A stretch of DNA of 64,000 bases from Methylobacterium sp. J-090 (GCF_022829345.1 NZ_JAKSXV010000089.1:1-64000); one strand, 5' to 3'; shown: positions 34,813-45,615, counted from the first letter of the stretch. Made by a program: numbers and translations. Notes: generated by a model from the sequence alone, not told the origin.

Positions 34813-36660
34813 TTAGGTCGGCGCAGCGGCGCGGTAGGTGCGCCAGCCGCCGTAACGGGTGATCTCCGGCGCGTCGGCGACGGCGTGGGCCTCGCACAGG
34901 AAGCCCGCGACCGTGCTGCCGTCGCCGAGCGCGATCCGGCCGATGCCGAGGGGGGCGGGAATCGCGGCGACGAAGCGGCCGAAGGCCTCCGGCGTCAGCG
35001 TCCAGATCTCGACCTCGATCCCGGGGCCGTAGAAGCCGGGGTCGCGCACGAGGCCGGGCTTGGCCGGCTCCGTGCCGGGCAGGACGTAGAGGCGGTAATC
35101 GGCCCCCGTCCGGGTCTTTCGCGCGAGCGTCGCGCCGAGACCGACCAGCTCCCGGTTGAGGGGCAGGCCGGAGAGATGGGCCCCGACCACCGCGAGGGCG
35201 ACGCGCTCGGTCCGCGGCTTCGGCGGGCGGGGGAGGTCCGGCACGGGCGCCGCGCGGTCGAGGCCCATGCCGCAGGCGGCGCCGCGGTGGAGGGCATCGG
35301 CCAGGGGCGACAGGGCGTCGTCGCTGCCGCCGGGACCGACGAGCGTGACGCCCATGGGCAGGCCGTCGCTTCGAAATCCCGCCGGGACCGCGATGGCGGC
35401 GAGGCCGAGCAGGTTGGCGAAGTTGGTGTAGAGCCCGAGCCGGCTGTTGAGCGCGACGGGGTCGTCGCGCATGGCCGCCACCGTGTAGGTGGTCGGCGCC
35501 GTCGGCAGGAGCAGGATGTCGACGCGGGCGAACAGCGCCTCGGCCTCGCGCTTGAGGGCCTCGAACCGATACCGGCCGCGAAAGGCATCGACGGCGCTGA
35601 ACCGCCGGGCGGACGCAACGATGGCGCGCACGCTCGGATCGAAGTCGTCCGCGTTCGTGCCGAAGAAATCCTCGACCGCCGCGAGGCGCTCGGCCACCCA
35701 CGGGCCGTCGTACAGCAGCGCGGCGATGGCGCGCAGCGGCGCGTAGTCGAACGGAACGGGTGTTCCGCCGAGGGCCTCGAGCCGCGCCGCCGCCGCGTCG
35801 TAGAGGCCCTCGGCCTCGGTGTCGCCGAAGAATTCGCGGTCGGCCCCCGTCAGTACGCCGAAGCGCGGGGCGGCCGGCAGGGCCACGGGCGTGATGCGCC
35901 GGGCGTAGATGTCGCTCCCGTCGAACCCCTCGGCGATCCGGCGGATCTCCACGCCGTCCCCGACACTCGGGGCGAACACGGTGATGCAATCGAGGCTGCG
36001 GCAGGCCGGCACGAGGCCGGTGGTGGAGAGCAGGCCCGGCGTTGGCTTGAGGCCGACGAGGTTGTTGAAGGCGGCCGGAACCCGGCCGGAGCCGGCGGTG
36101 TCGGTGCCGAGTGAGAAGGCCGCCAGTCCGGCCGCGACCGCCACCGCCGAGCCCGAGCTCGAGCCGCCGGAGATGTGCTCGGACGAGAAGACGCTGCGGG
36201 GCGCGCCGTAGGGCGAGCGGGTGCCGTTGAGGCCGGTGGCGAACTGGTCGAGGTTGGTCTTGCCCGTGACGAGGGCGCCGGCCGCCTTCAGCCTGGCGAC
36301 CACGTGGGCATCCTCCGAGGGCGTGAACGCGAAGGCGGGGCAGGCCGCCGTGGTGGGCAGGCCGGCGACGTCGATGTTGTCCTTGACCGCGAAGGGCACG
36401 CCCCAGAGCGGCAGCGCATTGGGCTCCGGGTGGCGCGCCATCAGGGCGCGGGCCGCCGCGATCAGGCTTTCGCGGGGGACGGGGGTGATGAAGACGGCCG
36501 GGTCGGCCGAGGCCGCCATGCGGTCGGCCACCCGGGCGGCGACGTCGGCGGGCGTCAGCGCTCCGGCGGCGTAGAGGCCGCGCAGGGCCGCGAGGGTCAG
36601 GACCGGCGGCAGGCCGTCGCCCGCGCCCTTGTGCTCACCGCGATGCATGTCTGCTCCCAT
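34813..36660 (-). CDS. atzF: Allophanate hydrolase
   Basis: A 615-residue two-domain enzyme splitting allophanate into ammonia and CO2, the last step of biuret, cyanurate or urea-carboxylate degradation. The amidase-signature domain has catalytic Lys93 in PFAVKDNIDVAGLP, the cis-Ser in SGGSSSGSAVAVAAG (about 167) and the nucleophile in TDTAGSGRVPA (about 191). From about 455 to the end is the small AtzF C-terminal domain (GLGATLARKTRTGADYRLYVLPG, CEAHAVADAPEITRYGGWRTY), which decarboxylates N-carboxyurea in characterised AtzF. ATG 36660 follows a strong TTGGAGG site. LysR gene 36761 lies just upstream in the same direction. Confidence 0.93.
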   Translation of the reverse strand: MGADMHRGEHKGAGDGLPPVLTLAALRGLYAAGALTPADVAARVADRMAASADPAVFITPVPRESLIAAARALMARHPEPNALPLWGVPFAVKDNIDVAGLPTTAACPAFAFTPSEDAHVVARLKAAGALVTGKTNLDQFATGLNGTRSPYGAPRSVFSSEHISGGSSSGSAVAVAAGLAAFSLGTDTAGSGRVPAAFNNLVGLKPTPGLLSTTGLVPACRSLDCITVFAPSVGDGVEIRRIAEGFDGSDIYARRITPVALPAAPRFGVLTGADREFFGDTEAEGLYDAAAARLEALGGTPVPFDYAPLRAIAALLYDGPWVAERLAAVEDFFGTNADDFDPSVRAIVASARRFSAVDAFRGRYRFEALKREAEALFARVDILLLPTAPTTYTVAAMRDDPVALNSRLGLYTNFANLLGLAAIAVPAGFRSDGLPMGVTLVGPGGSDDALSPLADALHRGAACGMGLDRAAPVPDLPRPPKPRTERVALAVVGAHLSGLPLNRELVGLGATLARKTRTGADYRLYVLPGTEPAKPGLVRDPGFYGPGIEVEIWTLTPEAFGRFVAAIPAPLGIGRIALGDGSTVAGFLCEAHAVADAPEITRYGGWRTYRAAAPT

Positions 36661-36672
36661 GTCTGCCTCCAA

Positions 36673-36680
36673 TGTATACA
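36673..36680. promoter_or_regulatory. Candidate GntR(FCD)-type operator upstream of atzF
   Basis: The palindrome TGTATACA lies 13 bases before the atzF ATG. FCD-subfamily GntR regulators commonly bind cores of the T-G-T-A-T-A-C-A kind, and a GntR gene of that type is at 58027. Related octamers are at 45616 and 58898. Confidence 0.4.
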
Positions 36681-36760
36681 CGGGGCGCCGCGTGCCCGTC
36701 CGCCGCCCCGGTCCGTGGCGGGTTATCCTCACGCTTGAGCAAGCGCGCTGCCAGATCGTG

Positions 36761-37711
36761 TCAGGCGGGCCGGACCGCGCCCTTCGCGCGCACGTCGTCC
36801 GGCATTGGCTGATCCGCTTCCTGCTCGGCGAAGCGCTGGATCAGCCAGCGCCCAGCCGGTCCGGGCGGCCTGTCGGTGCGGTAGATCGCCGTGAAGGGCA
36901 GCCGGCGGCGCTTGGCTTCCGGCATGTGCAGCTCGACGAGCCGTCCCGCCGCGAGGTCCGCCCGCACCATGTGGGCGGGCATGCTGCCCCAGCCGATGCC
37001 AGCGAGCAGCAGGGTGTGCTTCGAGCTGAGGTCGGAGAGCCGCCAGGTCCGCGTCGCGATGACGCCGAACTCCTGGCCTTCCGACAGGGGCGAACGGTCG
37101 GCGATGACGAGCTGGACGTGCTCGCGCGCGAGGCCCGGAAGGGACCCGTCCACGCCCGCGAGGGGATGCGAGGGCGCCGCCACGGGCAGCATCTCGACGT
37201 CGCCAACGGCGATGTGCTCGAGGGGATCGGTGGTCTTGTCCCAGATCTCGACGCCGATGCCGATGACGGCCCGGCCGCCGGCGACGTATTGCTGGACCGC
37301 CCCGAGCGCCTCGACGTTGAGGCGCAGCGCCACGGTCGGAAACCGCGCCTGGAACGCGCGGAGGGCATCGACGAGCCGGTCGCCCGGCATCAGGACGCTG
37401 ACGGCGAGGCTGACTTCGGCCTCGAGCCCGCTCAGCATGCCGTTCACCTTGGCGCGCAGGGCATCGAGGCTGTGGGCGACGGTGCGGGCCTCGGCGAGCA
37501 CGGCGCGTCCGGCCTCGGTGAGCTGCGGCTTGCGGGTCGATTCCCGATCGAACAGCGGCAGGCCGAGCTGCTGTTCGAGGTTGGCGATCCCGTAGCTGAT
37601 CACCGAGGTGGCGCGGTTGAGCCGCCGGCCCGCCGCCGCGAAGCTCCCCGTCTCGACCACGCACAGGAACACGTGCAGCTGATCGAGGGTCGGGGTTCCG
37701 GAGGTCCGCAT
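36761..37711 (-). CDS. LysR-family transcriptional regulator
   Basis: A 316-residue LysR regulator. The N-terminal winged HTH spans about 8-67 (LDQLHVFLCVVETGSFAAAGRRLNRATSVISYGIANLEQQLGLPLFDR). A long linker helix and a periplasmic-binding-protein-like effector domain (about 95-300) follow. It lies 100 bases upstream of atzF on the same strand, so it may be transcribed with atzF as well as regulate it. The inducer is unknown; allophanate-pathway or purine intermediates are plausible. Confidence 0.88.
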   Translation of the reverse strand: MRTSGTPTLDQLHVFLCVVETGSFAAAGRRLNRATSVISYGIANLEQQLGLPLFDRESTRKPQLTEAGRAVLAEARTVAHSLDALRAKVNGMLSGLEAEVSLAVSVLMPGDRLVDALRAFQARFPTVALRLNVEALGAVQQYVAGGRAVIGIGVEIWDKTTDPLEHIAVGDVEMLPVAAPSHPLAGVDGSLPGLAREHVQLVIADRSPLSEGQEFGVIATRTWRLSDLSSKHTLLLAGIGWGSMPAHMVRADLAAGRLVELHMPEAKRRRLPFTAIYRTDRPPGPAGRWLIQRFAEQEADQPMPDDVRAKGAVRPA

Positions 37712-37804
37712 GTCGTGCCCCTCGCCGATCCCCTCGAACGCGGCGCATCCGGCGCGTCGCGGGGTTCGACAAGCAAGGGCAGCGCCGGTTCGGACGCCGA
37801 CGCG

Positions 37805-37835
37805 ACGAAGCCGGCCCCCAAAGGGACCGGCTTCG
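37805..37835 (-). terminator. Hairpin after the small secreted protein gene
   Basis: A 9-base stem CGAAGCCGG / CCGGCTTCG with a 13-base loop, 26 bases past the stop of the gene ending at 37861. There is no T run; this is a possible terminator only. Confidence 0.35.
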
Positions 37836-37860
37836 GGACCGCCCCGAGGGTTCGGGCGGA

Positions 37861-38118
37861 TCAGCGGGCGGTGCGCGCGCGGACGGCCTGCGAGGCGCGG
37901 ATCGAACCGGTGGTGGCGATGTCCCCGCCCGAGACCGCGCCGGGGGCGGACCGATCGAAGCGCCTCTGCGGGGTCGAGGCGGCGAAGCCGTCGAGGCCGC
38001 CCGGCGCCGTGACGGACGGGATGCCGGCGGGCGCGGTGTAGCTCTGGGCGGAGGCGGCACCGGTCACGCCGGCGACGAGCGAGAGGGCGAGGGCGGAGGC
38101 GGCGAGGATACGGGACAT
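37861..38118 (-). CDS. Small secreted TAPGG-motif protein (copy 1)
   Basis: An 85-residue protein, no named family. The signal peptide (SRILAASALALSLVAGVTG) ends AASAQ. The mature chain opens SYTAPAGIPSVTAPGGLDG and later has DRSAPGAVSGGDIATTGSIR. The same two blocks occur in the protein at 45804-46064, and the first block occurs in those at 49927 and 50247. No cysteines or transmembrane helix; probably unstructured and periplasmic. ATG 38118 is taken for its GGAG site. It lies downstream of ABC system 1 on the same strand. Confidence 0.75.
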   Translation of the reverse strand: MSRILAASALALSLVAGVTGAASAQSYTAPAGIPSVTAPGGLDGFAASTPQRRFDRSAPGAVSGGDIATTGSIRASQAVRARTAR

Positions 38119-38251
38119 GGTGGGCTCCATCGGTTCGGCGTGACGGCCTGTGGCCGTCATCTGATGGAGTGACGATGCGCCCGGAGCGCTCCGCGCAAAA
38201 CCCGAAAAGACTCGACGGAAACGTTCGAGAAAATCGAAAAGCCGGAGATCG

Positions 38252-39799
<1,548 letters not shown>

Positions 39800-39801
39800 G
39801 C

Positions 39802-40509
39802 TCACCCCATGGCCCGGAGGAGGGATTCGGACGTGGCGACGGCGCCGAAGACGCCGCCCTGCATGGTCACCATCTTCAGCGCCGCGTCGTGGTTGCCCCG
39901 GTCGGTCGCCGCGGTGGCGTCCGAGACGATGACGCATTCGAAGCCGCGGTCGTTGGCCTCCCGCATGGTGGTGTGGACGCAGACATCCGTCGTGATGCCC
40001 GTGAGGATGAGGTTGCGGATGCCGCGCGCGTTGAGGATCAGCTCCAGGTCGGTGGCGCAGAACGAGCCCTTGCCGGGCTTGTCGATCACCGGCTCCCCCG
40101 GCTCCGGCGCCAGTTCCGGGATGATCTCCCAGCCGGGCTCGCCCCGCACCAGCACCCGGCCGCAGGGGCCGGGATCGCCGATGCCGGCGCCGATCCGTCG
40201 CGAGCGCCAGCGCTTGTTGGCGGGCAGATCCGCCAGGTCGGGCCGATGGCCCTCGCGGGTGTGGATCACGGGGAAGCCATTCTTCCGCGCGGCGGCGAGA
40301 AGACGGGAGATCGGGCCGATCGGCGCGCGGGTGAGGGCGAGGTCGTAGCCCATGGCGTCGACGTAGCCGCCGACCCCGCAGAAGTCGGTCTGCATGTCGA
40401 TGATCACCAGCGCCGTGGTCTCCGGGCGGAGGCTGCCGTCGTAGGGCCAGGGATAGGGCTCGGCGGCGGCGAAGGTGCCGGCACCCGGTTCGGCAGGGAC
40501 CACGCTCAT
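39802..40509 (-). CDS. biuH: Biuret hydrolase (isochorismatase-family cysteine hydrolase)
   Basis: A 235-residue cysteine hydrolase converting biuret to allophanate and ammonia. The catalytic triad is visible: Asp38 (VIIDMQTDF), Lys144 (IDKPGKGSF) and Cys177 (TTDVCVHTT). Long stretches typical of rhizobial BiuH are present, such as [29 protein letters not shown] and [14 protein letters not shown], which set it apart from RutB and from its paralogue at 58954. Allophanate would be taken by AtzF at 34813. It shares an operon with the ABC ATPase and diverges from brnT (54 bases between). Confidence 0.9.
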   Translation of the reverse strand: MSVVPAEPGAGTFAAAEPYPWPYDGSLRPETTALVIIDMQTDFCGVGGYVDAMGYDLALTRAPIGPISRLLAAARKNGFPVIHTREGHRPDLADLPANKRWRSRRIGAGIGDPGPCGRVLVRGEPGWEIIPELAPEPGEPVIDKPGKGSFCATDLELILNARGIRNLILTGITTDVCVHTTMREANDRGFECVIVSDATAATDRGNHDAALKMVTMQGGVFGAVATSESLLRAMG

Positions 40510-40544
40510 ACCACGGCCTCCCGGTTCTGGCCCATCCGACGGAT

Positions 40545-40556
40545 TTGTAGTAACAA
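40545..40556. promoter_or_regulatory. Candidate BrnA operator between biuH and brnT
   Basis: TTGT-AGTA-ACAA, an interrupted dyad 8 bases before the brnT start. BrnT/BrnA modules are autorepressed by BrnA, which binds inverted repeats in its own promoter. It sits in the 54-base divergent region, so it could also affect biuH. Confidence 0.4.
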
Positions 40557-40563
40557 TCCCGCC

Positions 40564-40869
40564 ATGAAGCGGGTCTTCGATTGGGATCCCGGCAAGGCCG
40601 CGTCCAACCTACGCAAGCATGGGGTGCGCTTCGAGACGGCGGCCCGCGTCTTTGCCGACCCTTTCGCCATCACGTCTGCGGATCGGATCGAAGAGGGCGA
40701 GTTGCGCTGGCTGATCACCGGGATGGCCGACGCCATCAAGGTGCTCGTCGTGGTCCACACGATCCACGAGACAACCGAGGTCGGTGAGGAGATCGAGATC
40801 ATTCGCATCATCTCGGCCCGCAAGGCCGACCGTTCCGAGAGGCGGCGCTATGAAGACGAAGCTCGTTAG
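40564..40869 (+). CDS. brnT: BrnT-family toxin of a type II toxin-antitoxin system
   Basis: A 101-residue ribonuclease-like toxin. It opens [30 protein letters not shown], the diagnostic BrnT start, and ends [23 protein letters not shown], with the conserved Ser-Ala-Arg-Lys-Ala and basic tail. BrnT inhibits translation and is neutralised by BrnA. The two genes overlap by 20 bases. They are on the plus strand between amiF and biuH, both minus, so the pair interrupts what is otherwise a single transport/hydrolase operon. Confidence 0.92.
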   Translation: MKRVFDWDPGKAASNLRKHGVRFETAARVFADPFAITSADRIEEGELRWLITGMADAIKVLVVVHTIHETTEVGEEIEIIRIISARKADRSERRRYEDEAR

Positions 40870-41164
40870 GTACGAAATCGATCTCGCCAACCCGCCGCCC
40901 CTGACCGATGGGCAGAAGGCGGAGTTGGAAGCGCTCGCCGCGATGCCGGACGAGGCGATCGACTACAGCGATATCCCGCCTCTGACGGAGGCCTTCTGGG
41001 AGAATGCCGTTCCCAATCGCTTCTACCGGCCGACCAAGACCGCGACGACGGTCCGCATCGATTCCGACGTGCTCGCGTGGCTGCGCTCCCAGGGCCGGGG
41101 CTACCAGACCCGCATCAACGCCATCCTGCGCCGCGAGATGCTGGCGGCCCTCAAGAACCGCTGA
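40850..41164 (+). CDS. brnA: BrnA-family antitoxin
   Basis: A 104-residue antitoxin. A long N-terminal acidic region (TDGQKAELEALAAMPDEAIDYSDIPPLTEAFW) wraps BrnT. The C-terminal ribbon-helix-helix (TATTVRIDSDVLAWLRSQGRGYQTRINAILRREM, about 66-99) binds DNA. ATG 40850 lies inside brnT, the usual toxin-first order for this family. The gene ends six bases before the convergent amiF stop. Confidence 0.92.
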   Translation: MKTKLVRYEIDLANPPPLTDGQKAELEALAAMPDEAIDYSDIPPLTEAFWENAVPNRFYRPTKTATTVRIDSDVLAWLRSQGRGYQTRINAILRREMLAALKNR

Positions 41165-41169
41165 GGCGC

Positions 41170-42198
41170 TCATTCCGCCGCCTCCCGCGCCCCGGGCGCC
41201 TGCGCTGCGCCGTAGGACCGCGTCGGCGCGGCAAAGCCGCAGCTCGTGCCGTCGACGACCTTGACCTCGTCCTCCCACGGCACCCGGTACCGGCCGGCGG
41301 CCAGATCGTGCATGTAGGTGTAGGGGCAATCCTGCGCGCCGCCCTTCACGGCCGTGTAGCCGCGATGGCCGAGCTGGTAGATGTTGTTCTCGACGCCCCA
41401 GTGGATGCGCGCCTCGCGCACGAGGTCGGGGCGGACCTCCGCCGTGATGATCTCGTCGACGCGGCCCGTGGTGCCGTGCGCGATGACCGCGCCGTCGAAG
41501 TTGCAGATCATGCCCTCGCCCATGGAATCGAAGGCGCCGTCCGAGCCGCACAGGCAGACGTTGGCGGTGACCATGAGGTTGGAGAACGCGTTCGCCTGAT
41601 TGGTGAAGCGCCAGGAGTCGCGGATCGGCGCGGTGTAGCCGGCCGTGCGGATCATGATCTCGGCGCCCTTGTAGGCGCATTCGCGCGCCATCTCGGGGAA
41701 CATGCCGTCGTGGCAGATGATGAGGCCGAGTTTCGCCCCCTTCGGCCCCTCGATCACCGGAATGCCGAGATCGCCCGGCTCCCAGGGCTCCACCGGCACC
41801 CAGGGGTGCATCTTGCGGTAGGTGAGCTTCACCGCCCCCCGGTCGTCGATGATCAGGCCGGTGTTGTAGGGATTTCCGTGCGGGTTGAACTCCATGATGG
41901 AGAAGCAGCCCCAAATCCGGTGGTCGAGGCAGGCTTGGCTGAACGCCGCGACCTCGGGCCCATCCATCCGGCACATGATCGCCGGGTTGATGTCCATCGA
42001 CAGGCCGTGCAGGGCGTATTCGGGGAAGATCACGAGGTCCATGGTGGCCAGATTCGTCCGCGCCTTGGCCACCATCGCCACCACGCGGTCGGTCTGGGCC
42101 TTGAGGTCGGCCGGCGTGACCACGGTCGGCAGCTGCAGCTGCACGAGGCCGATGACGACGCCGTTGGGCGACTTGTTCAGTCCGCCGAGTCCGTTCAT
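41170..42198 (-). CDS. amiF: Formamidase (nitrilase superfamily)
   Basis: A 342-residue cytosolic nitrilase-fold amidase, formamide to formate and ammonia. It opens MNGLGGLNKSPNGVVIGLVQ, an AmiF hallmark. The Glu-Lys-Cys triad is visible at Glu60 (VIFPEYALHG), Lys129 (YRKMHPW) and Cys162 (IICHDGMFPE). The C-terminal tail (PWEDEVKVVDGTSCGF) is also typical. A GGAGGC site precedes ATG 42198. It lies nine bases below the permease gene of ABC system 1, suggesting that amides or ureides imported by that system feed it. This is the second formamidase in the window after the Tat-exported one at 33169. Confidence 0.92.
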   Translation of the reverse strand: MNGLGGLNKSPNGVVIGLVQLQLPTVVTPADLKAQTDRVVAMVAKARTNLATMDLVIFPEYALHGLSMDINPAIMCRMDGPEVAAFSQACLDHRIWGCFSIMEFNPHGNPYNTGLIIDDRGAVKLTYRKMHPWVPVEPWEPGDLGIPVIEGPKGAKLGLIICHDGMFPEMARECAYKGAEIMIRTAGYTAPIRDSWRFTNQANAFSNLMVTANVCLCGSDGAFDSMGEGMICNFDGAVIAHGTTGRVDEIITAEVRPDLVREARIHWGVENNIYQLGHRGYTAVKGGAQDCPYTYMHDLAAGRYRVPWEDEVKVVDGTSCGFAAPTRSYGAAQAPGAREAAE

Positions 42199-42206
42199 GG
42201 AGCCTC

Positions 42207-43130
42207 CTATTTCGAGAGGGACAGTTCGCCCGGTGCGCCGGCGAGCGCCCGGTCGGGCGACGAGGTGGCGATCAGCAGGGCGAGGGTGAGGACGTAGGGC
42301 GCGGCGTAGAACAGGTAGTAGCCCTGTGAGACGCCCACCGATTGGAGCGCCGGTCCCAGCGCCCCGGCTCCGCCGAACAGGAGCGCCGCGCCGAAGCACG
42401 CCAGCGGGTTCCAGCGGGCGAAGATGACGAGCGCCACCGCCATCAGGCCCTGTCCCGAGGACACGCCCTCGTTCCACGAGCCCGGATAGTACAGCGACAG
42501 GTAGGCGCCGCCGATCCCCGCGAGGGCACCGCCCGTCGCGGTGGCGTAGAGGCGGACCCGGTCGACGTCGTAGCCCATGGCGCGGGCGGCGTCCGCGCTG
42601 TCGCCGACGACGCGCACGATCAGCCCCGCCTTGGTGTTGCGGAACGCCCACCACAGGACCAGCGACAGGGCGGCACCGGCGAGGAACAGCACGTTGACCT
42701 GCAGGGCCGCCCGGACCTGGGGCAGGCTCGACCAGAACCCGAAGGGAATCGCCGGCAGCGGCGGCGCCGAGGGCTGGATGAAGGGCTTGCCGAGGAAGAA
42801 CGCGAGGCCGGAGCCGAACAGCATCAGGGCGATGCCCACCGCCACGTCGTTGACCCGGGGCAGGCGGCAGACAAATCCGTGCAGGAGGCCGAACGCGGCG
42901 CCCGACAGGGCGGCGACGGCCACTCCCGCCCAGGGCGAGTTCGTCAGCACGGCGGTGCCGTAGGCCGACATCGCCCCGAACACCAGGGTCCCCTCCAGCC
43001 CGAGGTTGATCCGGCCCGAGCGCTCGGTAATGGTCTCGCCGAGGCTGACGAACAGGAACGGCGTCGAGACGCGGATCGCCCCGCCAATCACGGCGAGCAG
43101 GACGGACCAGAGGCCGAGATCCTCGTTCAT
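42207..43130 (-). CDS. ABC transporter permease (BMP/nucleoside type, system 1, second subunit)
   Basis: A 307-residue inner-membrane permease of the branched-chain/ribose (BPD_transp_2) family with eight or more hydrophobic helices. Family marks are ITERSGRINLGLEGTLVFGA near 33 and the cytosolic coupling region VVGDSADAARAMGYDVDRVRL (about 170-190) that docks the ATPase. It is 24 bases downstream of the other permease gene. Confidence 0.88.
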   Translation of the reverse strand: MNEDLGLWSVLLAVIGGAIRVSTPFLFVSLGETITERSGRINLGLEGTLVFGAMSAYGTAVLTNSPWAGVAVAALSGAAFGLLHGFVCRLPRVNDVAVGIALMLFGSGLAFFLGKPFIQPSAPPLPAIPFGFWSSLPQVRAALQVNVLFLAGAALSLVLWWAFRNTKAGLIVRVVGDSADAARAMGYDVDRVRLYATATGGALAGIGGAYLSLYYPGSWNEGVSSGQGLMAVALVIFARWNPLACFGAALLFGGAGALGPALQSVGVSQGYYLFYAAPYVLTLALLIATSSPDRALAGAPGELSLSK

Positions 43131-43154
43131 CGTCCGCCCCTCATCGATTTTGGC

Positions 43155-44291
43155 TCATGCCGGCACCGACGTCGCGGGCACTTGCGCCGTCTCGCGCTTG
43201 GCCGCCCAGAGGTGCGGGCTGAACAGCTTGAACCGGCCGTAGAGCGTCTCGCTCATGAGCACGACGAGGAACAGCAGGCCTTCCAGCACGAGCACGGTGG
43301 CGTCGGGCAGCTGCATTCGCCGCTGGATCAGGCCGCCCGAGGCCTCGATGCCGCCGAGCAGGAACGCCACCGGCACGATGGCGATGGGGTTCTGCCGGGC
43401 GAGGAAGGCGACGAGGATGCCGGTGTAGCCGTAGCCGGCCGCGAGCGTGCCGTTGGCGGTGCCCTGCACGGCGACCACCTCGAAGAAGCCCGCCAGCGCC
43501 GCGAACGCGCCCCCCAAAGCCGTGAAGCCGACGATGAGCCGACCGACGGGCAGGCCCTGGATCTGCGCGGCGCGCACGTTGCCCCCGGCGATGCGCGCGG
43601 CGAAGCCGAGCGTCGTGCGGTCCATGAGGAGGTAGGCGGCCAGGCACGCGATCACGCCGCAGCCGAGCCCCCAATGCACGCCGATCCCCGGCATCGGTCC
43701 CAGCATCAGGGCTTCGCCCACCGGCAGGGTCGAGGGCTTGTTGAGGCTCGTCGGATCGCGCAGCGGCCCCTCGATCAGGTGGTTGGCGAGAGCGATGGCG
43801 ATGTAGGACAGGAGCAGGCTGGAGATGGTGGCGTTGACGCCGCGATAGGCCTGGAGCCAGCCGACCGCTCCGATCCAGACTGCCCCGACGAGGGCCGCGG
43901 CGCAGGCCATCAGGGGGATCGCCAGCGGCGCCGGCAGGGCGGCGAGCGGCGGGGCAACCGCCGCCGCCGCGAGGCCGCCGAGCACGATGGCACCCTCGCC
44001 GCCGATCACCACGAGGCCGAGCCGGGCCGGCAGGGCCACGCACAGGGCGGCGAACAGGAGGGGGGCGGCGCGCTGCAGGGTGTTGCCGAGCGCGAAGGCT
44101 GAGCCGAAGCCGCCGCGCCAGACGATCTCGACGAGCTGGACCGGCGACTTGCCCATGAGGCCGAGGAAGATCCCGAACAGCGCGAAGCCGGTGACGGCGG
44201 CGGCGACGGGGATCGCCACCGCCTCCGCGCGGCGCGCCAGCCAGGCGCGGGCCTGGAGGCCGGCCGAGGGGCGCGCCGGGGCGGCGCTCAT
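43155..44291 (-). CDS. ABC transporter permease (BMP/nucleoside type, system 1, first subunit)
   Basis: A 378-residue permease with about ten hydrophobic segments. Family marks are LVVIGGEGAIVLGGL, the loop NATISSLLLSYIAIALANHLIEGPLRDP and the coupling segment IAGGNVRAAQIQGLPVGRLI. ATG 44291 is preceded by CACGGAG; a longer in-frame extension has no permease features. Co-oriented with the BMP binding-protein gene 62 bases upstream. Confidence 0.88.
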   Translation of the reverse strand: MSAAPARPSAGLQARAWLARRAEAVAIPVAAAVTGFALFGIFLGLMGKSPVQLVEIVWRGGFGSAFALGNTLQRAAPLLFAALCVALPARLGLVVIGGEGAIVLGGLAAAAVAPPLAALPAPLAIPLMACAAALVGAVWIGAVGWLQAYRGVNATISSLLLSYIAIALANHLIEGPLRDPTSLNKPSTLPVGEALMLGPMPGIGVHWGLGCGVIACLAAYLLMDRTTLGFAARIAGGNVRAAQIQGLPVGRLIVGFTALGGAFAALAGFFEVVAVQGTANGTLAAGYGYTGILVAFLARQNPIAIVPVAFLLGGIEASGGLIQRRMQLPDATVLVLEGLLFLVVLMSETLYGRFKLFSPHLWAAKRETAQVPATSVPA

Positions 44292-44353
44292 CTCCGTGGG
44301 GGCGGCATCCGCGCGCACGCGTCGGGGTCCTCCGTGTTCGGCCGGCGGGTGCG

Positions 44354-45460
44354 TCAGACCGAGCCCTTCACGCCGGCGACGAGGTAGTTGGTGCTTTCCA
44401 GCTCGGCCGCCTTCTCGGGGTAGGCCGTGCCGGCGGCGAGGATCTCCTTGCCGGTGTTGTCCTTGAGCGGCCCCTTGATGATGGCGTAGCCGCCCTTCAT
44501 CATTTCGGCCTTGACCGCGTCGGCGTTCTTGGCGGCCGCCTCGCTCACGCCGGGGCCGTAGGGGCTCATCCTGACGTAGCCGTCCGCGAGGCCGCCGCGC
44601 ACGAAGTTCTGCGGAACCTTGCCCGCCTGCATCGCCGCGATGAAATCCTTGTAGATCGGCAGCCAGTTCCACTCGGCGCCGGTGAGATACTTCTGCGGTG
44701 CCAGCGGCGACTGGTCGACATGGTAGCCGCAGACGAAGGCCCCGCGCCGGGACGCCGTCTCGACTACGACCTTCGGGCTGTCGACGTGGCAGGTGATCAC
44801 GTCGGCGCCGCCGTCGATCAGCGCGTTCGTGGCCTCCGCCTCCTTGACGGCCAGCGACCACTCGCCGGTGAAGATCACCTGGCAGGTGATGGACGGATCG
44901 ACGCTCTGGGCGCCGAGCAGGAAGGCGTTGATGTTGTTCAGGACCTGCGGGATGGGCTTGGCCCCGACGAAGCCGATCTTCTTCGATTTCGACGCATGCG
45001 CGGCGACGATGCCGTTGAGATACTGGCCCTGCGCGATGTAGCCGAAGTAGGAGCCGGCGTTCTTCGGGTCCTTCTCCGACCAGAGCCCGCCGCAATGGCG
45101 GAACTGGATTTTCGGGTTCTTCTTCGCCTCGGCGAGGAGATACGGGCTGTAATAGCCGAACGACGTCGGGAACAGCAGCGTCGCCCCGTCGAGGTTGATC
45201 ATGCTCTCCATGGTCTTCTCGACGGCCTTGGTCTCGGGGACGCGCTCCTCCTCGATCACCTCGAGGCCCGGCATGCCTTTCAGGGCCTTCGCGGCCTGGG
45301 CGTGGGCCTGATTGTAGCCGTAATCGTCCTTGGGCCCGACATAGATGAATCCCACCGTCAGGGCACCGGCGGCCCGGGCCCGGCCGAAGGGCAGCAGGCC
45401 GAGCGACAGGGCGCCGGCACCACCGAGAAGGTATCTGCGGGAGAAAGAGCGTGCGGTCAC
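44354..45460 (-). CDS. BMP-family ABC substrate-binding protein (system 1)
   Basis: A 368-residue periplasmic binding protein of the basic membrane protein (Bmp/Med) family. The signal SRRYLLGGAGALSLGLLPFG has a twin-arginine character. The mature domain starts LTVGFIYVGPKDDYGYNQAH, with family blocks MINLDGATLLFPTSFGYY, IGFVGAKPIPQVLNNINAFLLGAQ and DGGADVITCHVDSP. BMP transporters import nucleosides or related purine compounds. Linkage with amiF and biuH suggests a biuret- or ureide-like ligand (inference). First gene of the system 1 operon. Confidence 0.9.
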   Translation of the reverse strand: MTARSFSRRYLLGGAGALSLGLLPFGRARAAGALTVGFIYVGPKDDYGYNQAHAQAAKALKGMPGLEVIEEERVPETKAVEKTMESMINLDGATLLFPTSFGYYSPYLLAEAKKNPKIQFRHCGGLWSEKDPKNAGSYFGYIAQGQYLNGIVAAHASKSKKIGFVGAKPIPQVLNNINAFLLGAQSVDPSITCQVIFTGEWSLAVKEAEATNALIDGGADVITCHVDSPKVVVETASRRGAFVCGYHVDQSPLAPQKYLTGAEWNWLPIYKDFIAAMQAGKVPQNFVRGGLADGYVRMSPYGPGVSEAAAKNADAVKAEMMKGGYAIIKGPLKDNTGKEILAAGTAYPEKAAELESTNYLVAGVKGSV

Positions 45461-45615
45461 GGCATCCGTTCCAGATCGACTCGCATCGCTGCGATGGAAC
45501 GAAATCTAAGCCGTCGCGACGGCACGAAGAAGCCAAGACTTTCGGCAGTGCGGCCGGCGGGTTTGCTCTGCGAAACTCCGCAATCGTCTCCGTCGGCCGC
45601 CCATTCCGACGGCCG

